Source of the DNA: Micromonospora sp. WMMD812
GTDB lineage: Bacteria; Actinomycetota; Actinomycetes; Mycobacteriales; Micromonosporaceae
DNA length: 64,000 nt
Assembly: GCF_027497215.1 (NCBI RefSeq)
Contig: NZ_CP114904.1
Coordinates: forward strand, 3,308,001 to 3,372,000
Direction of reading: 5' to 3'
Both the position numbers and the translations under genes were made by a program. How positions within the stretch are numbered: the stretch's first letter is position 1; each line of letters opens with the position of its first letter. Shown here in pieces: positions 24,984 to 34,549 of this stretch. Under the pieces are notes generated by a model. That model saw only the letters and a list, made by a program, of their open reading frames with translations, ran no database searches and had not been told where the DNA came from.

Positions 24984-27900
24984 CTATTCGGCGACAATGG
25001 TATACAGCACCCACTTACCACCCTTGTGCGCCTCGGGAACCTTCTTGATGATCAAGGTGACCTTGAAGGCGTCCCTCACCGTACCGTCCTTGAACGCCAC
25101 CCGACCGACGGGATAAGGAAAGGTCTTGGTGATCTGCCGCTCGCTCCCAGGCACGACAGCCTGCTTGCCCGCCCACTTGGTCAAGGAATCCCGCTGGGGC
25201 TCAACCATCTCGTCAATGATCGCCTGAGCCTTGTCCGCAGCAAGACTCGACGCCTTGCCGGGTACCTTCGGGTCGTTCTGGGCGCGATGGACGAGGTCGT
25301 CATCGCTCTTGCCGATGTGATCCTTCGGGTGAGCACCGTAGACACCGTGATCGAGGTCCACCTTCCCGCAGTTGTGAACGAGCACAGGTGTGTCCTCGGC
25401 GAACACGTAGTAGGTGTGCAGGCCCGCCACGGTCAGGTTGTAAACCGTGGTCCGCTCCGATCTGGTCGAGACCCTCTCGACCTCGACCTCGTTCCCGTCC
25501 GCCGTGAGCAGCATCGAGCCTGGTCGCAAGTCCTGCGCGTCCTTCCAGGCCCGGGAATCGGTAACCCAGAAGGGATGGTTGTGGGTACCGGTGATCACAG
25601 CCGTCTCCGAGCCGGCCGCGCCGTCTGTGTCCACGGTCACGTCGACCAGGATCTTCGCCCCCGAGCCGGTGATCGCCGCGGTGACCACGCGTGCGCCCGT
25701 GACGCCGGCAACGGGATCCGTCGCCATTACGGAGTCGCCCACTAGTACCCGCTCAATGGCCTTCCGGCTACCGTCTGCCATCAGGACCGGCGTCCCTGGC
25801 ATGAAGCTGTTGCCCGGTACCTTGCAACTCTTGTTGAGTTCACCGAACACCCTCAGTGTGTCGCGGAACCGATCGGCGAGCCTGCCCATATTGATGGCGG
25901 CCGGGATGTAGCCCAAGATCGGCACGGCGCTTCCTCCCGAGAGGAAGGCCCCCACGTAGTCCCCGCGGGCCAGAGAGATGCCGGCGTCCACGGCGTCACA
26001 CGGCTCACCGTACGCCGGCGCAAGACCGCAAAGCATCAGGACAAGCTGAGTGATGTCGAGGAGCAGTTCCTGATTGTCCTTGACGAACTCCTGGACGTCC
26101 GTGAGCATCTCGCAGCCCGGCCCGACGTTGAACGCGGGATTGCTGCACTTGCCCGGGCGCATCAGCGCGTCCGCGAAGTCAACATAGACCTTCGCGCACT
26201 CCCTGGTCATCTGGGGCTCGGGCACGAAGCAACCCCAGGTCATGTGATCCTCAAGCGCTGTGCCGTTACCGTCGCTACCGCTGCCTGGCTGAGTGCTGCG
26301 CTGCGCCGCCTCCCACTCCTTGAGCTTGGTGTTGTAGATCTGCTCGGCCTCACGAGCCGCACGGTCAGCCTCGACGGCGTCCTTGCCCGCCTGGATCGCG
26401 GCCTTGCGCGCGTCCCGCGAGGCTTGCGCCGCGCCGGCCGCGTCCCGGCGGGCGCGCTCCGACGCCGCGGTTGCCGTTGCCGCTGACTTAGCGGCCTGGT
26501 TGGCGCTGGCTTGCGCGCTGTTGGCGGCGTTGCGGGCGGTGGTGGCGGACTGGGCCGCCTGGTCCGCGGAAGCCTTCGCGGCATTTGCCGACTGTTGGGC
26601 GTTGGCCGCGTGCTGCGCGGCCTGCTGGGCCGACGCCGCCGCCTGTTGAGCCCAGGTCTGCGCCTCGGCCGCCTTGCCCGCCGCGACTGCCGCTACCCGC
26701 TTGGCCTCCGCCGCGTCGGACAGCGCGCTCTGCGCGTACCGCTGCGCCTCTGCGATAAGCGCCTGCACCGCGGCAACGTGGGCGGTCTGCTCCTGGTCCC
26801 GCTGTGCCGCCTGATACCGCGACGCGGTCAGGAAGTACGAAATGTATGACGCCGGACCGGCCAGGGCCACCTGACCAGCGGCCTTCACCTGCGGCCCACC
26901 GGCGTCCATCGCCCGGTAGACCTCGAGCCGCTCGTCCGCCGTGCGGGCCGGGTGCTGCCCCTCCCGCAGGAATTTGTGCATATCCGCGCCTGTGCCGGCC
27001 AGGGCCCTCTCCGCCGCCGCCTTCAGCGTCGGCCCAGCGGTCTCCAGGATCTTGTAGATCGCCAACCGGTCCGCCGAGTACTTACCCGCGTAGTTCCGGG
27101 TCCGCAGGAACTGCTGCACCGCCGCGTCATCCCCGGCCAGCGCCGTCTGTGCTGCCGTCTTCTCGTTCCCGTCCGGCAGCGTGTCGATCAGATGCCACAC
27201 TCGCGCCCGATCATCCTGACCCGCCGCGAGGCGACGGCCCTCCGTCAGCCACGACCGCAACTCCACCTCGTCACCCTTGAGCGCCTCGGCGGCAGACGCC
27301 TTGGTCCGCTCGCCACCCGTGCTCAGCAACTCGAGTGCGGCGCGGCGCCCCTTGTCAAGGACCAGCTCAGTAGGGGTGCCCGCCGCGGTCGCCTCGTTGA
27401 GCAGTTGCCGCGTGGTGGGGTGCACGCGATCCTCCTCCGCGCTGTCCCACAACAGCTTCCGATTCCACGCCACCACGTCACCGACGGCATGGTTTCCCGC
27501 CTGCTCGGCTGCGAGTGCCTCCTGGGCAGCCTGCACGCCCTGTTCGGTGGCCTCGGCCAGTCGGGCGTCGTCCTCCTGGCGGGCCAGCTGCTCCAGCTCG
27601 ACGGCCTTGTTCGCTGCCTCCACCGCCGTGTTCGCCGCCTCGACTGCCGCAGCCGCGTGCTTGGCCGACTCCGCAGCAGCCACCGCGGCCACACCAGCCG
27701 CCGCGGCCGCCGCCTCTGCGGCGTCCGCGGCCGCCTCCGCGTGGGCCGCCGCACGCGCCGCATATGTGAACGCCTCGTCCGACGCTTTCGCCGCAGCCTG
27801 CGCCAACGCGTACGCGCGATCCGCGGCCCGCGACGCCGCGGCCGCCTGCGCCTGTGCCCTCGCCGCCGCATCCCGCGCGCGCTGCGCCTCCGCAGCAGAC

Positions 27901-29219
27901 ACCCCGGCGTGCCCCGCCGCCAAGTTCGCCGCCGCGGCCGCCTGATCCGCGTTCGTACTCGCACTCTTCGCCGCGTTCGACGCCGCCTTGGCCTGCGCCA
28001 ACGCCCGGTCACGCTCCGCGCGGACCGCGTCCAGCTGCCGTGCCTTCGCCGCCGCGTCCCGAGCCGCCTGTGCCGCCTGGCGTGCCGCCGCCGCCTTGCC
28101 CGCGTCCGTACGTGCATCGGCAGCCGCCCGCTGTGCGCGCGACGCTGCCTGCGCCGTCAACGACGCCGCCGTCGTCGCCTTCCGCGCCGCGTCCGCGGCC
28201 ACCCGCGCCGCCCGCATCGCCGCGTTCGACGCACCAACGGCTTCCCGGGCCGCCTCCGCCGCGCCCTCCGCGGCATCCGCGGCCCGACCCGCCGCCGCCG
28301 ACGCCTTCGCCGCAGCCCCACCGGCGGCAGCCGTCTCCGCCGCGGCCGTCTGCGCCGCCTTCTTCGCCTCCTCGGCGGCGGCCGCCGCCCGGTTCGACGC
28401 CTCCGTCGCCGCCAGCGCCTCCCGCGACGTCGTTTCGCTGGCGTCCTTCGCCTGCTCCGTCAGACTCCGGATCGACGCCAGCTCCGCATCCCTGGCCCGG
28501 GCCACGAACTGACCCGAGACGATGAACTCCCGCAGCTCCTCCGCCGTACCCGCCAACGCCTGCGACGCCGCCGTGTTCAACACCGGACCACTGTTGTTCG
28601 CACCACCGGTCAACATCCGCGTCGCCGCCAACCGGTCATCCGCGTACGCCGCCGCATCCCGACCGTCCGCGAGGAACTCCGTCAGCTCCTCCGGCGTCCC
28701 GTCCAGAGCCCGCTGCGCCGCCGCCTGGACCGTCGGACCACCCGACTCCACCAGCCGATACGCCCGCACCCGCTCATCCGACGCCCACGACGTCTCCCAC
28801 CCACCGTCGACAAAGGCCTGCACATCCTCGGTCGACCCCGCCAAGGCGTGCAGTGCCGCTGCACGCATCGCCGGACCGTCCATCCCCGCCAACGACTGCG
28901 CTGCAGCGCGTGCATCAGCGGCGTGTGCCTCTTTGACGCCCCCGGCGAGGAATGCCGTGATTTGCTCGTCAGTGCCGAGGATCGCCGCGGCAGCGGCGCG
29001 CCGGACCGACGGAGTCCCTTCGGTTAGGTAGTAGACGACACCCTCCCGGGCCAGCTGGGGGTCCCAAGGAGGGTCGATCTCGTCGTCGGCCATAGCTGGC
29101 ACAGCCGGCTGAAGGAACATCGCGGCGAGGATTAACACCACTGTCGCGGCGATTCGCCTCAGCCCAGGGACGGGGCGATCTTGCCTAGCTTGAGCAGCGT
29201 GCATCAACCGTACGGTCAC
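24984..29219 (-). CDS. ALF-repeat/HINT polymorphic toxin 1 (RNase A-like C-terminus)
   Basis: A 1411-residue secreted protein. Signal peptide ends near PAMA (residue ~44). Four ALF-type repeats follow (~70-250; e.g. MRAAALHALAGSTEDVQAFV), then an Ala-rich coiled coil (~250-600), further ALF repeats (~640-820), a second coiled coil (~830-1000) and a hydrophobic pretoxin segment with CDAVDAGISLARGDYVGA. HINT spans 1137-1283 (NSFMPGTPVLMADG, then THNHPFW, ending VLVHN). HINT cleavage after Asn would free the last 128 residues. That part (KDHIGKSDDDL, FPYPVGRVAFKDGTVRD, WVLYTIVAE) resembles bacterial RNase A-like CdiA toxins. GTG at 29219 follows GGGGG. The toxin fold is inferred, the architecture is seen. 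Confidence 0.88.
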   Translation of the reverse strand: MTVRLMHAAQARQDRPVPGLRRIAATVVLILAAMFLQPAVPAMADDEIDPPWDPQLAREGVVYYLTEGTPSVRRAAAAAILGTDEQITAFLAGGVKEAHAADARAAAQSLAGMDGPAMRAAALHALAGSTEDVQAFVDGGWETSWASDERVRAYRLVESGGPTVQAAAQRALDGTPEELTEFLADGRDAAAYADDRLAATRMLTGGANNSGPVLNTAASQALAGTAEELREFIVSGQFVARARDAELASIRSLTEQAKDASETTSREALAATEASNRAAAAAEEAKKAAQTAAAETAAAGGAAAKASAAAGRAADAAEGAAEAAREAVGASNAAMRAARVAADAARKATTAASLTAQAASRAQRAAADARTDAGKAAAARQAAQAARDAAAKARQLDAVRAERDRALAQAKAASNAAKSASTNADQAAAAANLAAGHAGVSAAEAQRARDAAARAQAQAAAASRAADRAYALAQAAAKASDEAFTYAARAAAHAEAAADAAEAAAAAAGVAAVAAAESAKHAAAAVEAANTAVEAANKAVELEQLARQEDDARLAEATEQGVQAAQEALAAEQAGNHAVGDVVAWNRKLLWDSAEEDRVHPTTRQLLNEATAAGTPTELVLDKGRRAALELLSTGGERTKASAAEALKGDEVELRSWLTEGRRLAAGQDDRARVWHLIDTLPDGNEKTAAQTALAGDDAAVQQFLRTRNYAGKYSADRLAIYKILETAGPTLKAAAERALAGTGADMHKFLREGQHPARTADERLEVYRAMDAGGPQVKAAGQVALAGPASYISYFLTASRYQAAQRDQEQTAHVAAVQALIAEAQRYAQSALSDAAEAKRVAAVAAGKAAEAQTWAQQAAASAQQAAQHAANAQQSANAAKASADQAAQSATTARNAANSAQASANQAAKSAATATAASERARRDAAGAAQASRDARKAAIQAGKDAVEADRAAREAEQIYNTKLKEWEAAQRSTQPGSGSDGNGTALEDHMTWGCFVPEPQMTRECAKVYVDFADALMRPGKCSNPAFNVGPGCEMLTDVQEFVKDNQELLLDITQLVLMLCGLAPAYGEPCDAVDAGISLARGDYVGAFLSGGSAVPILGYIPAAINMGRLADRFRDTLRVFGELNKSCKVPGNSFMPGTPVLMADGSRKAIERVLVGDSVMATDPVAGVTGARVVTAAITGSGAKILVDVTVDTDGAAGSETAVITGTHNHPFWVTDSRAWKDAQDLRPGSMLLTADGNEVEVERVSTRSERTTVYNLTVAGLHTYYVFAEDTPVLVHNCGKVDLDHGVYGAHPKDHIGKSDDDLVHRAQNDPKVPGKASSLAADKAQAIIDEMVEPQRDSLTKWAGKQAVVPGSERQITKTFPYPVGRVAFKDGTVRDAFKVTLIIKKVPEAHKGGKWVLYTIVAE

Positions 29220-29221
29220 TG

Positions 29222-29286
29222 CAACCCCCGTGGATGCGAGACAGGACCGCTAGACCGTATAGATCACCGTCACCGAAAAGAAGGGG
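29222..29286 (-). promoter_or_regulatory. Toxin 1 promoter and leader, shared with toxin 3
   Basis: 65 bases align without gaps to the toxin 3 leader, 47 of 65 identical by hand. It includes a TACGGT -10-like box (29254-29259), CGGGGGTTG ribosome-site region, and the block TGTCTCGC. The -35 (TTCTTT at 29277-29282) is weak. Confidence 0.55.
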
Positions 29287-29314
29287 AGAGTGAGGCGGAG
29301 ACAGCCGCGAAGAC

Positions 29315-30148
29315 TCACCATGCCACGCCGATCCCGTCGCCGCGGTACCAGTGGTTGGCCGGCGTCTCCCGGTAGGCGAGGAACCGGCGGTCGGTGCGCT
29401 CGGCGTGCTCGGCGAGGACGTTGGTGGTGGTGACGTTGTCGGTGAGCAGCATCGCGCCAGGGGCGAGCTTCGGCTCGACCGCGTCGAACTCACGCTTCTC
29501 GTGCTCGCGGCTGTGGTCGCTGTCGTGCAGAAAGAGGTCGACCGGCCGGTCGAACGCGCCGATCGAGGCGATGGAGTCACCGATCACCAGGTCGACCACC
29601 TCGGACCACCGTCCGCTGCGGACCAGGTAGCCGGCCTCGGGGTTGATGTCCAACGCGCTGAGTCGCCCCGGCTGGCCCTCCGCGGCGTTGCGCAGCAGGG
29701 CCGAGGCGAGGACGCAGCTGCCGAGCCCCTTGTCGACCCCGGTCTCGACGACGTGGGTGGGGCGGGTGGCGCGCACAATGGCGTACCAGCCGATGCGGCG
29801 GGCGTAGCGGACCCGCCGGTCGGCCAGGCCGCGCCGGGCGGCGGCCGCCGTGGTCTGCTCGATGTGCGCTCGGAGGGCCTCGTCCGACTCGATCTCGGCG
29901 AAGTAGCCGCGGACCTGCTTGACCGGTACGTCGCAGACGACGCTGACGAACCAGGCCAGGTGCTGGCGACTGAGCTTTGTCAGGTCGTACGTGTAGTTGT
30001 GGTGTTCCCGGGAGGTGACCAGCCACCGCGCCGAGGTGCGTAGCACCTTGGCGTCGTGACGGGCGACCGAGACCAGCCGCTTGGGGAAGGCGGCGACGGG
30101 GGCGAGGGGGGTACGGGCGATGGCCCGACGCAGCTTGGTGGCGTCCAC
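29315..30148 (-). CDS. Class I SAM-dependent methyltransferase
   Basis: 277 residues with a Rossmann methyltransferase core in the C-terminal two thirds. Motif I is HVVETGVDKGLGSCVLASAL, motif II ends in SALDINPEAG, and VDLFLHDSDHSREHEKREFD carries the metal-type acidic and His residues of the Methyltransf_24 group. The N-terminal ~90 residues are basic and helical. The substrate is unknown; the neighbouring polysaccharide genes suggest sugar O-methylation. GTG start. It diverges from the LCP gene. Confidence 0.85.
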   Translation of the reverse strand: MDATKLRRAIARTPLAPVAAFPKRLVSVARHDAKVLRTSARWLVTSREHHNYTYDLTKLSRQHLAWFVSVVCDVPVKQVRGYFAEIESDEALRAHIEQTTAAAARRGLADRRVRYARRIGWYAIVRATRPTHVVETGVDKGLGSCVLASALLRNAAEGQPGRLSALDINPEAGYLVRSGRWSEVVDLVIGDSIASIGAFDRPVDLFLHDSDHSREHEKREFDAVEPKLAPGAMLLTDNVTTTNVLAEHAERTDRRFLAYRETPANHWYRGDGIGVAW

Positions 30149-30288
30149 GCTGAGTTCATACCAGGTGAAGATGACCGATGCCTGGGCAACTTTCGTTTAC
30201 CCACGGGGGCATTCTCCGACGGACCGGTGGCCGGTTGTGGCCGGACGAGGGTACGCGGGCCGAAATGCGAATCAGTAGCATCGCGACC

Positions 30289-31374
30289 ATGCCCCGTGCA
30301 GACCAGACCGCAGAGCTTCACCTGTCGACGAACACCGGGCCGGCAGTCGATTCTGGGCAACCGGACGACGGCGAGCAGGCCACGCCCCGCCCGCGCCGCC
30401 GCCGGTGGGGCCGGATCGCCCTGATCACCGTCATCGTCCTGGTGGTGCTTGCCGGCGCCGGTGTGGTGGCGGGCGGCCTGTACGTTCGCTCGATCAACTC
30501 GGGCATCGAGCGGGTGGACGCGTTCGAGGGTGTGCCGGAGGAGTCCCGCCCGCAGGTGGTGGCGACGGGCGCCATGAACATCATGATCCTGGGCAGCGAC
30601 TCGCGCGACCCGGAGAACGCGTCGGGTTCCCGGTCGGACACGATCATCCTGGCCCACCTGCCGAAGGACCGGTCGAGCGCGCAGCTCATCTCCATCCCGC
30701 GCGACACGTGGGTGCACGTGCCGAAGTCGAAGGAGGGCCGGGGCGGCACCGACGCCAAGATCAACGCAGCGTACGCGTGGGGCGGTGTCCCGCTGATGGT
30801 CCAGACGGTGGAGGAGTTCACCGGGGTCCGCATCGACCACGTGACGATGGTCGACTTCGCCGGCTTCAAGGAGATCGTCGACGCGCTGGGCGGCGTAGAG
30901 ATCACTGTGGACAAGGCGTTCACCTCGACCCACTCGCTCAACCCCGATGGCCGTCGCGAGTTCGCTCAGGGCAAGCAGACGATGGACGGTGCCGCGGCGC
31001 TGGACTACGCCCGTGAGCGCTACGCCTTCGCCGACGGCGACTTCACCCGGATTAAGCACCAGCAGCAGGTCATCAAGGCCATCCTGGACAAGGCGGTGTC
31101 CGGCGGCGTGGTGACCAACCCCGCCAAGCTGAACTCGTTCGTGAAGGCCACGGCGGACGCGGTGGCGGTGGACCAGTCCCTGTCCCTGGTGGACCTGGCG
31201 ACGGAGCTTCGTCACCTGAGGAGCGGCAACCTCGGGTTCTTCACCTGCCCGACGAAGGGGACGGGCCGCATCGGCAGCGAGAGCGTCGTCCTCGCCGACA
31301 AGCCGAAGGCCAAGCGGGTCTTCGACGCGGTGCGTCGGGACTCGGTCCCCGACATCCTGTCCGCCGCAAAGTAG
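30289..31374 (+). CDS. LytR-CpsA-Psr (LCP) family cell-wall glycopolymer ligase
   Basis: LCP proteins move glycopolymers from polyprenyl-phosphate carriers to peptidoglycan outside the membrane. A basic N-terminus (PRPRRRRWGR) and one membrane helix (residues ~40-62) precede the LCP domain. Catalytic and binding motifs: NIMILGSDSRD, SRSDTIILAHLP, QLISIPRDTWV, KINAAYAWGG, DFAGFKEIVDALGGVEI and ALDYARERYAFADGD. ATG at 30289 is chosen; upstream in-frame codons add unlikely sequence over the promoter. It probably attaches the polymer made by this locus. Confidence 0.94.
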   Translation: MPRADQTAELHLSTNTGPAVDSGQPDDGEQATPRPRRRRWGRIALITVIVLVVLAGAGVVAGGLYVRSINSGIERVDAFEGVPEESRPQVVATGAMNIMILGSDSRDPENASGSRSDTIILAHLPKDRSSAQLISIPRDTWVHVPKSKEGRGGTDAKINAAYAWGGVPLMVQTVEEFTGVRIDHVTMVDFAGFKEIVDALGGVEITVDKAFTSTHSLNPDGRREFAQGKQTMDGAAALDYARERYAFADGDFTRIKHQQQVIKAILDKAVSGGVVTNPAKLNSFVKATADAVAVDQSLSLVDLATELRHLRSGNLGFFTCPTKGTGRIGSESVVLADKPKAKRVFDAVRRDSVPDILSAAK

Positions 31375-31480
31375 GAGACAGGTTTGTCGTGCCGGCTCTG
31401 GCGGCGAAACTGACTCGGTCGTAACCTGCGAGCGCGCCCTGACTGTCGGCATTGTCGGGGGGCTCACGGGGAGGATCAGA

Positions 31481-33022
31481 ATGTCGAGGCAACCGGCACT
31501 CAGTTATCCGGGCGCGCCGCAGCTGGAGTTCGGCGACGGGCCTGTTCGGACGGTGGCGCCACACGACGCGGACGGCGACGAGGGGATACCCGAGGCGTTC
31601 CCCTCCGCCGCACCGGCACCGGAGAAGGCGGCGACGCGCGCTGGTCTCGACACGACCGCCGTCCTTCCGTACGCCAGCTCGCGGGCCTCGAAGAACACCC
31701 GCGGGCTGCGGGCCTGGATGCTGACTGCTCCGATCGACGTCGTCGCGCTGCTCACGCCCCTGCTGCTGAGCCAGAACTACTGGCGCGGCACGCTGGCCAA
31801 CGCCGCCCTCACGGTGACGTTCTTCGCAGCCGGCGGGCTCTACCGGGCCCGCCGGCACGTCGGCATCCTGGACGAGCTGCCGAGCATCGGCGGGCGGCTG
31901 CTGGCGTCCGCCGCGGTGGTGGCCATCATCGCCGCCGAGCGGCACGACTCGGTGCACTACGTGGGCGGGTTCATGCGCGGTGTCGCGCTCTCCGCCGGGC
32001 TGGTGATCGTCGGCCGGGCGGTCAGCAGGTCGCTCACCATCGTCGCGCGCAAGCGGCGGTGGGTGGAGCACAACACCATCATCGTCGGCAGTGGACCGAT
32101 CGGCCTGGAGCTCGCCCGGCTGCTGCGCCGTTACCCGCAGTACGGCCTGCGGTTCGTCGGCTGTGTCGACGCCACGTCGCGCCAGGGCAGCAGCGGAGTC
32201 CCGCTGATCGGCACGCTCGACGACCTCGAACAGCTCACCCGCCTGTCCGAGTGCGAGGTCATGGTGATCGCCGACCCGGACTGTTCCGAGTCGACCCTGA
32301 TGGAGATCCTGCTTCGTCCGGTCAGCTCCCGCTGCGACCTCTGGGCGGTGCCGCGCCTGTGGGGTTCGCGGTCGCTCGGCAGCTATCCCGACCACATCGG
32401 CGCGATTCCGATCGTCAAGATCGGTGACACCAAGCTCTCCGGGCCGCGCTGGGCCATCAAACGTGCCTCCGACGTCGTCTTCGCCGCGACGGCGCTGGTC
32501 GTCCTGAGCCCGGTGCTCCTGCTCTGCGCGCTCGCCACGTTCCTCGACGGGGGCCGGGGCGTGTTCTTCCAGCAGGAGCGGATCGGCCGGTACGGCAAGC
32601 CGTTCAACGTCATCAAGTTCCGCTCGATGCGTCCCGTCAACGAGCACGAGTCACAGACGAACTGGTCGATCGCGCACGACCGGCGGGTCGGGCCGGTCGG
32701 GCGGTTCATGCGCCGTACGTCGCTGGACGAGCTGCCCCAGCTCTGGAACATCCTGCGCGGCGAGATGAGCGTGGTCGGGCCGCGCCCGGAGCGGCCGTAC
32801 TTCGTGGAGAAGTTCTCGGTCGAGTACCCCAACTACGCGATGCGGCACCGGGCACCCGTCGGGCTCACCGGGCTCGCGCAGGTCAGCGGGCTGCGCGGTG
32901 ACACGCCGATCTCCGACCGGGCGCGGTTCGACAACTACTACATCGAGAACTGGTCGCTCTGGCTCGACATCAAGGTCGTGCTGCGTACGGTGGCGGAGGT
33001 GCTGCGGGGCGGCGGCCGCTGA
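31481..33022 (+). CDS. Polyprenyl glycosylphosphotransferase (priming sugar transferase)
   Basis: The 513-residue enzyme starts repeat-unit assembly by adding sugar-1-phosphate to undecaprenyl phosphate. It has four or five N-terminal helices, a CoA-binding-like Rossmann domain (NTIIVGSGPIGLELARLL) and the bacterial sugar transferase domain at ~325-513 (KRASDVVFAA, FFQQERIGRYGKPFNVIKFR, RRTSLDELPQLWN, VGPRPERPYF). This is the WbaP/CpsE-type layout. ATG with GGGGAGGATCAG upstream. It follows the LCP gene and marks the locus as an exopolysaccharide or capsule locus. Confidence 0.94.
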   Translation: MSRQPALSYPGAPQLEFGDGPVRTVAPHDADGDEGIPEAFPSAAPAPEKAATRAGLDTTAVLPYASSRASKNTRGLRAWMLTAPIDVVALLTPLLLSQNYWRGTLANAALTVTFFAAGGLYRARRHVGILDELPSIGGRLLASAAVVAIIAAERHDSVHYVGGFMRGVALSAGLVIVGRAVSRSLTIVARKRRWVEHNTIIVGSGPIGLELARLLRRYPQYGLRFVGCVDATSRQGSSGVPLIGTLDDLEQLTRLSECEVMVIADPDCSESTLMEILLRPVSSRCDLWAVPRLWGSRSLGSYPDHIGAIPIVKIGDTKLSGPRWAIKRASDVVFAATALVVLSPVLLLCALATFLDGGRGVFFQQERIGRYGKPFNVIKFRSMRPVNEHESQTNWSIAHDRRVGPVGRFMRRTSLDELPQLWNILRGEMSVVGPRPERPYFVEKFSVEYPNYAMRHRAPVGLTGLAQVSGLRGDTPISDRARFDNYYIENWSLWLDIKVVLRTVAEVLRGGGR

Positions 33023-33076
33023 CCGGCGTCCCCCTGACCGTCGCCGAGGCGGGCGCGCCCGGAAGCGTCGCGTCCG

Positions 33077-34549
33077 TCAGCCGACCTGAGACTGCCGGGC
33101 GTGCGCCGGCAGGGGCGTACCGAGCGCCACGGCGCGCAGCACGCCCGCGTGCCCGGCCAGCGACTCGTCCGGTGAGAACTCGCTCACCGCCTCGTCGTGC
33201 AACCGCTGGCGGGCGTTCGCCCAGGCCGCGCGTTCACGGACCATCGACGACATCGCCGAGACCAGTTCGGCACGGTTGCCCTGCGGCCGGTACCGGAGTT
33301 CGTTGATCACCTGCCAGTCCACCAGCTCGGCGTTTCCGGCCGGGTTGGCGACCAGGTGTCCCCGCCGGCCGTTCGCCAGTTGCTCCCGCGCCCCGCCGAC
33401 GTCGGTGAGCACGACGGGGATTCCGGCCATCAGAGCCTCCATCGAGGACAGTGACCAGCCCTCGAAGAAGGAGTCGAGGACGAAGGCGTCCGCCGCCGCC
33501 AGCAGGGCCGACGGGTTGGCGCAGTGACCGCGGAGGTGGACGCGGCCGGCGTCCGGCAGGGCCGCGGCGGCCTGCCGGGTCTGTTCGTAGTAGAGCGGGT
33601 CGTCGTTCGCGCGCCCAGCCACCAGAAGGTGGACGTCCGGGTGCTCGCGTGCCACGTCGCCGAAGGCCGTCACCAGGCCGAACGTGTTCTTCTGGAGGCA
33701 GTACCGGGCGAGCGAGACGAAGAGGAACTCATCCGTCAGTCCGAGCGCCGCGCGGGCCTGCGACCGGTCCACCGGCAGGACGCGGGAGCCGTCCACGCCG
33801 TTCGGCACGGTGACCACGTGGTCGCCGGGATAGCTCGGGTTGCGGCGGAGGTACTGCTGGCGGACGAGGTCGCTGACCGCGACCTGCGCGGAGATTGCCC
33901 GCGCCCGCTCGCGTTCCGGCTCCCAGGAGTGGGGGTGGTAGAAGCGGTGCATGTCGTGCAGCGTCTCCACCCACGGCACGCCGAGTTCGCCGGCCACGTC
34001 GAGCAGCCAGTCGCGGGCGTTGTGCGCGCTGATCACGTCGGGTCGCCACGACCGCATCCAGTCGGCGGCGTTCCCGGGGGTCAGCTGCTGCGTCGTGACG
34101 CCCTCGGCCGCGAGGGCGCGGGCGAGCCGTCCGCCCTCGCCCTCCTGGCCGGGCAGGCGCGTGTCCGCGTAGACGACCGCGGTCTCGAATCCGTGGCCGG
34201 GGAGCCGCCGGGCGAGGAACGCGGCGACCTCCTCCGCTCCCCCGACGTCGAGGACGCCCGCCGCGATGGCGCAGCGCACCCGGGTGGGCTCGGTGACGTC
34301 GACGCGGGGCGGTGGCGGCGACGGTCGCGCCTGGGCGGGGGCCGGTCGGAGCGCCTCCAGGTCACCCGCGCCTCGACCGGGTACCAGCGGGACCGACCAG
34401 TCCTCACTCGGCAGCGACGTGCGGGCACCGGGGTTGGTCAGGCGCCGGAGGGTGCCGCCGGCCAGCCGGCGCAGCGGCGCCGGGACGACGTGGGCCTGGC
34501 GCTGGGCCCACAGGGCGAGCCGCAGCGCCCGTGGCGACGGGTCGGTCAT
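33077..34549 (-). CDS. GT4-family glycosyltransferase
   Basis: 490 residues with a GT-B fold. Acceptor-side: GGAEEVAAFLARRLPGHG; donor side: SLARYCLQKNTFGLV, LLVAGRANDD and the GT4 E-x7-E-like stretch (FFEGWSLSSMEALMAGIPVV). It has about 90 extra N-terminal residues, Pro/Arg-rich and variable. Sugar and linkage cannot be read. Its ATG overlaps the stop of the ligase gene (ATGA), so the two are co-translated. It ends close to the convergent priming transferase. Confidence 0.9.
   Translation of the reverse strand: MTDPSPRALRLALWAQRQAHVVPAPLRRLAGGTLRRLTNPGARTSLPSEDWSVPLVPGRGAGDLEALRPAPAQARPSPPPPRVDVTEPTRVRCAIAAGVLDVGGAEEVAAFLARRLPGHGFETAVVYADTRLPGQEGEGGRLARALAAEGVTTQQLTPGNAADWMRSWRPDVISAHNARDWLLDVAGELGVPWVETLHDMHRFYHPHSWEPERERARAISAQVAVSDLVRQQYLRRNPSYPGDHVVTVPNGVDGSRVLPVDRSQARAALGLTDEFLFVSLARYCLQKNTFGLVTAFGDVAREHPDVHLLVAGRANDDPLYYEQTRQAAAALPDAGRVHLRGHCANPSALLAAADAFVLDSFFEGWSLSSMEALMAGIPVVLTDVGGAREQLANGRRGHLVANPAGNAELVDWQVINELRYRPQGNRAELVSAMSSMVRERAAWANARQRLHDEAVSEFSPDESLAGHAGVLRAVALGTPLPAHARQSQVG

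Noticed and set aside
26952..29027. A 691-codon open frame antisense to toxin 1 and similar long frames antisense to toxins 2 and 3
   Set aside because: The toxins are built from Ala-rich repeats. GC-rich, Ala-rich coding DNA leaves long stop-free frames on the other strand; these give only Arg/Pro/Ala-rich sequence with no domain.
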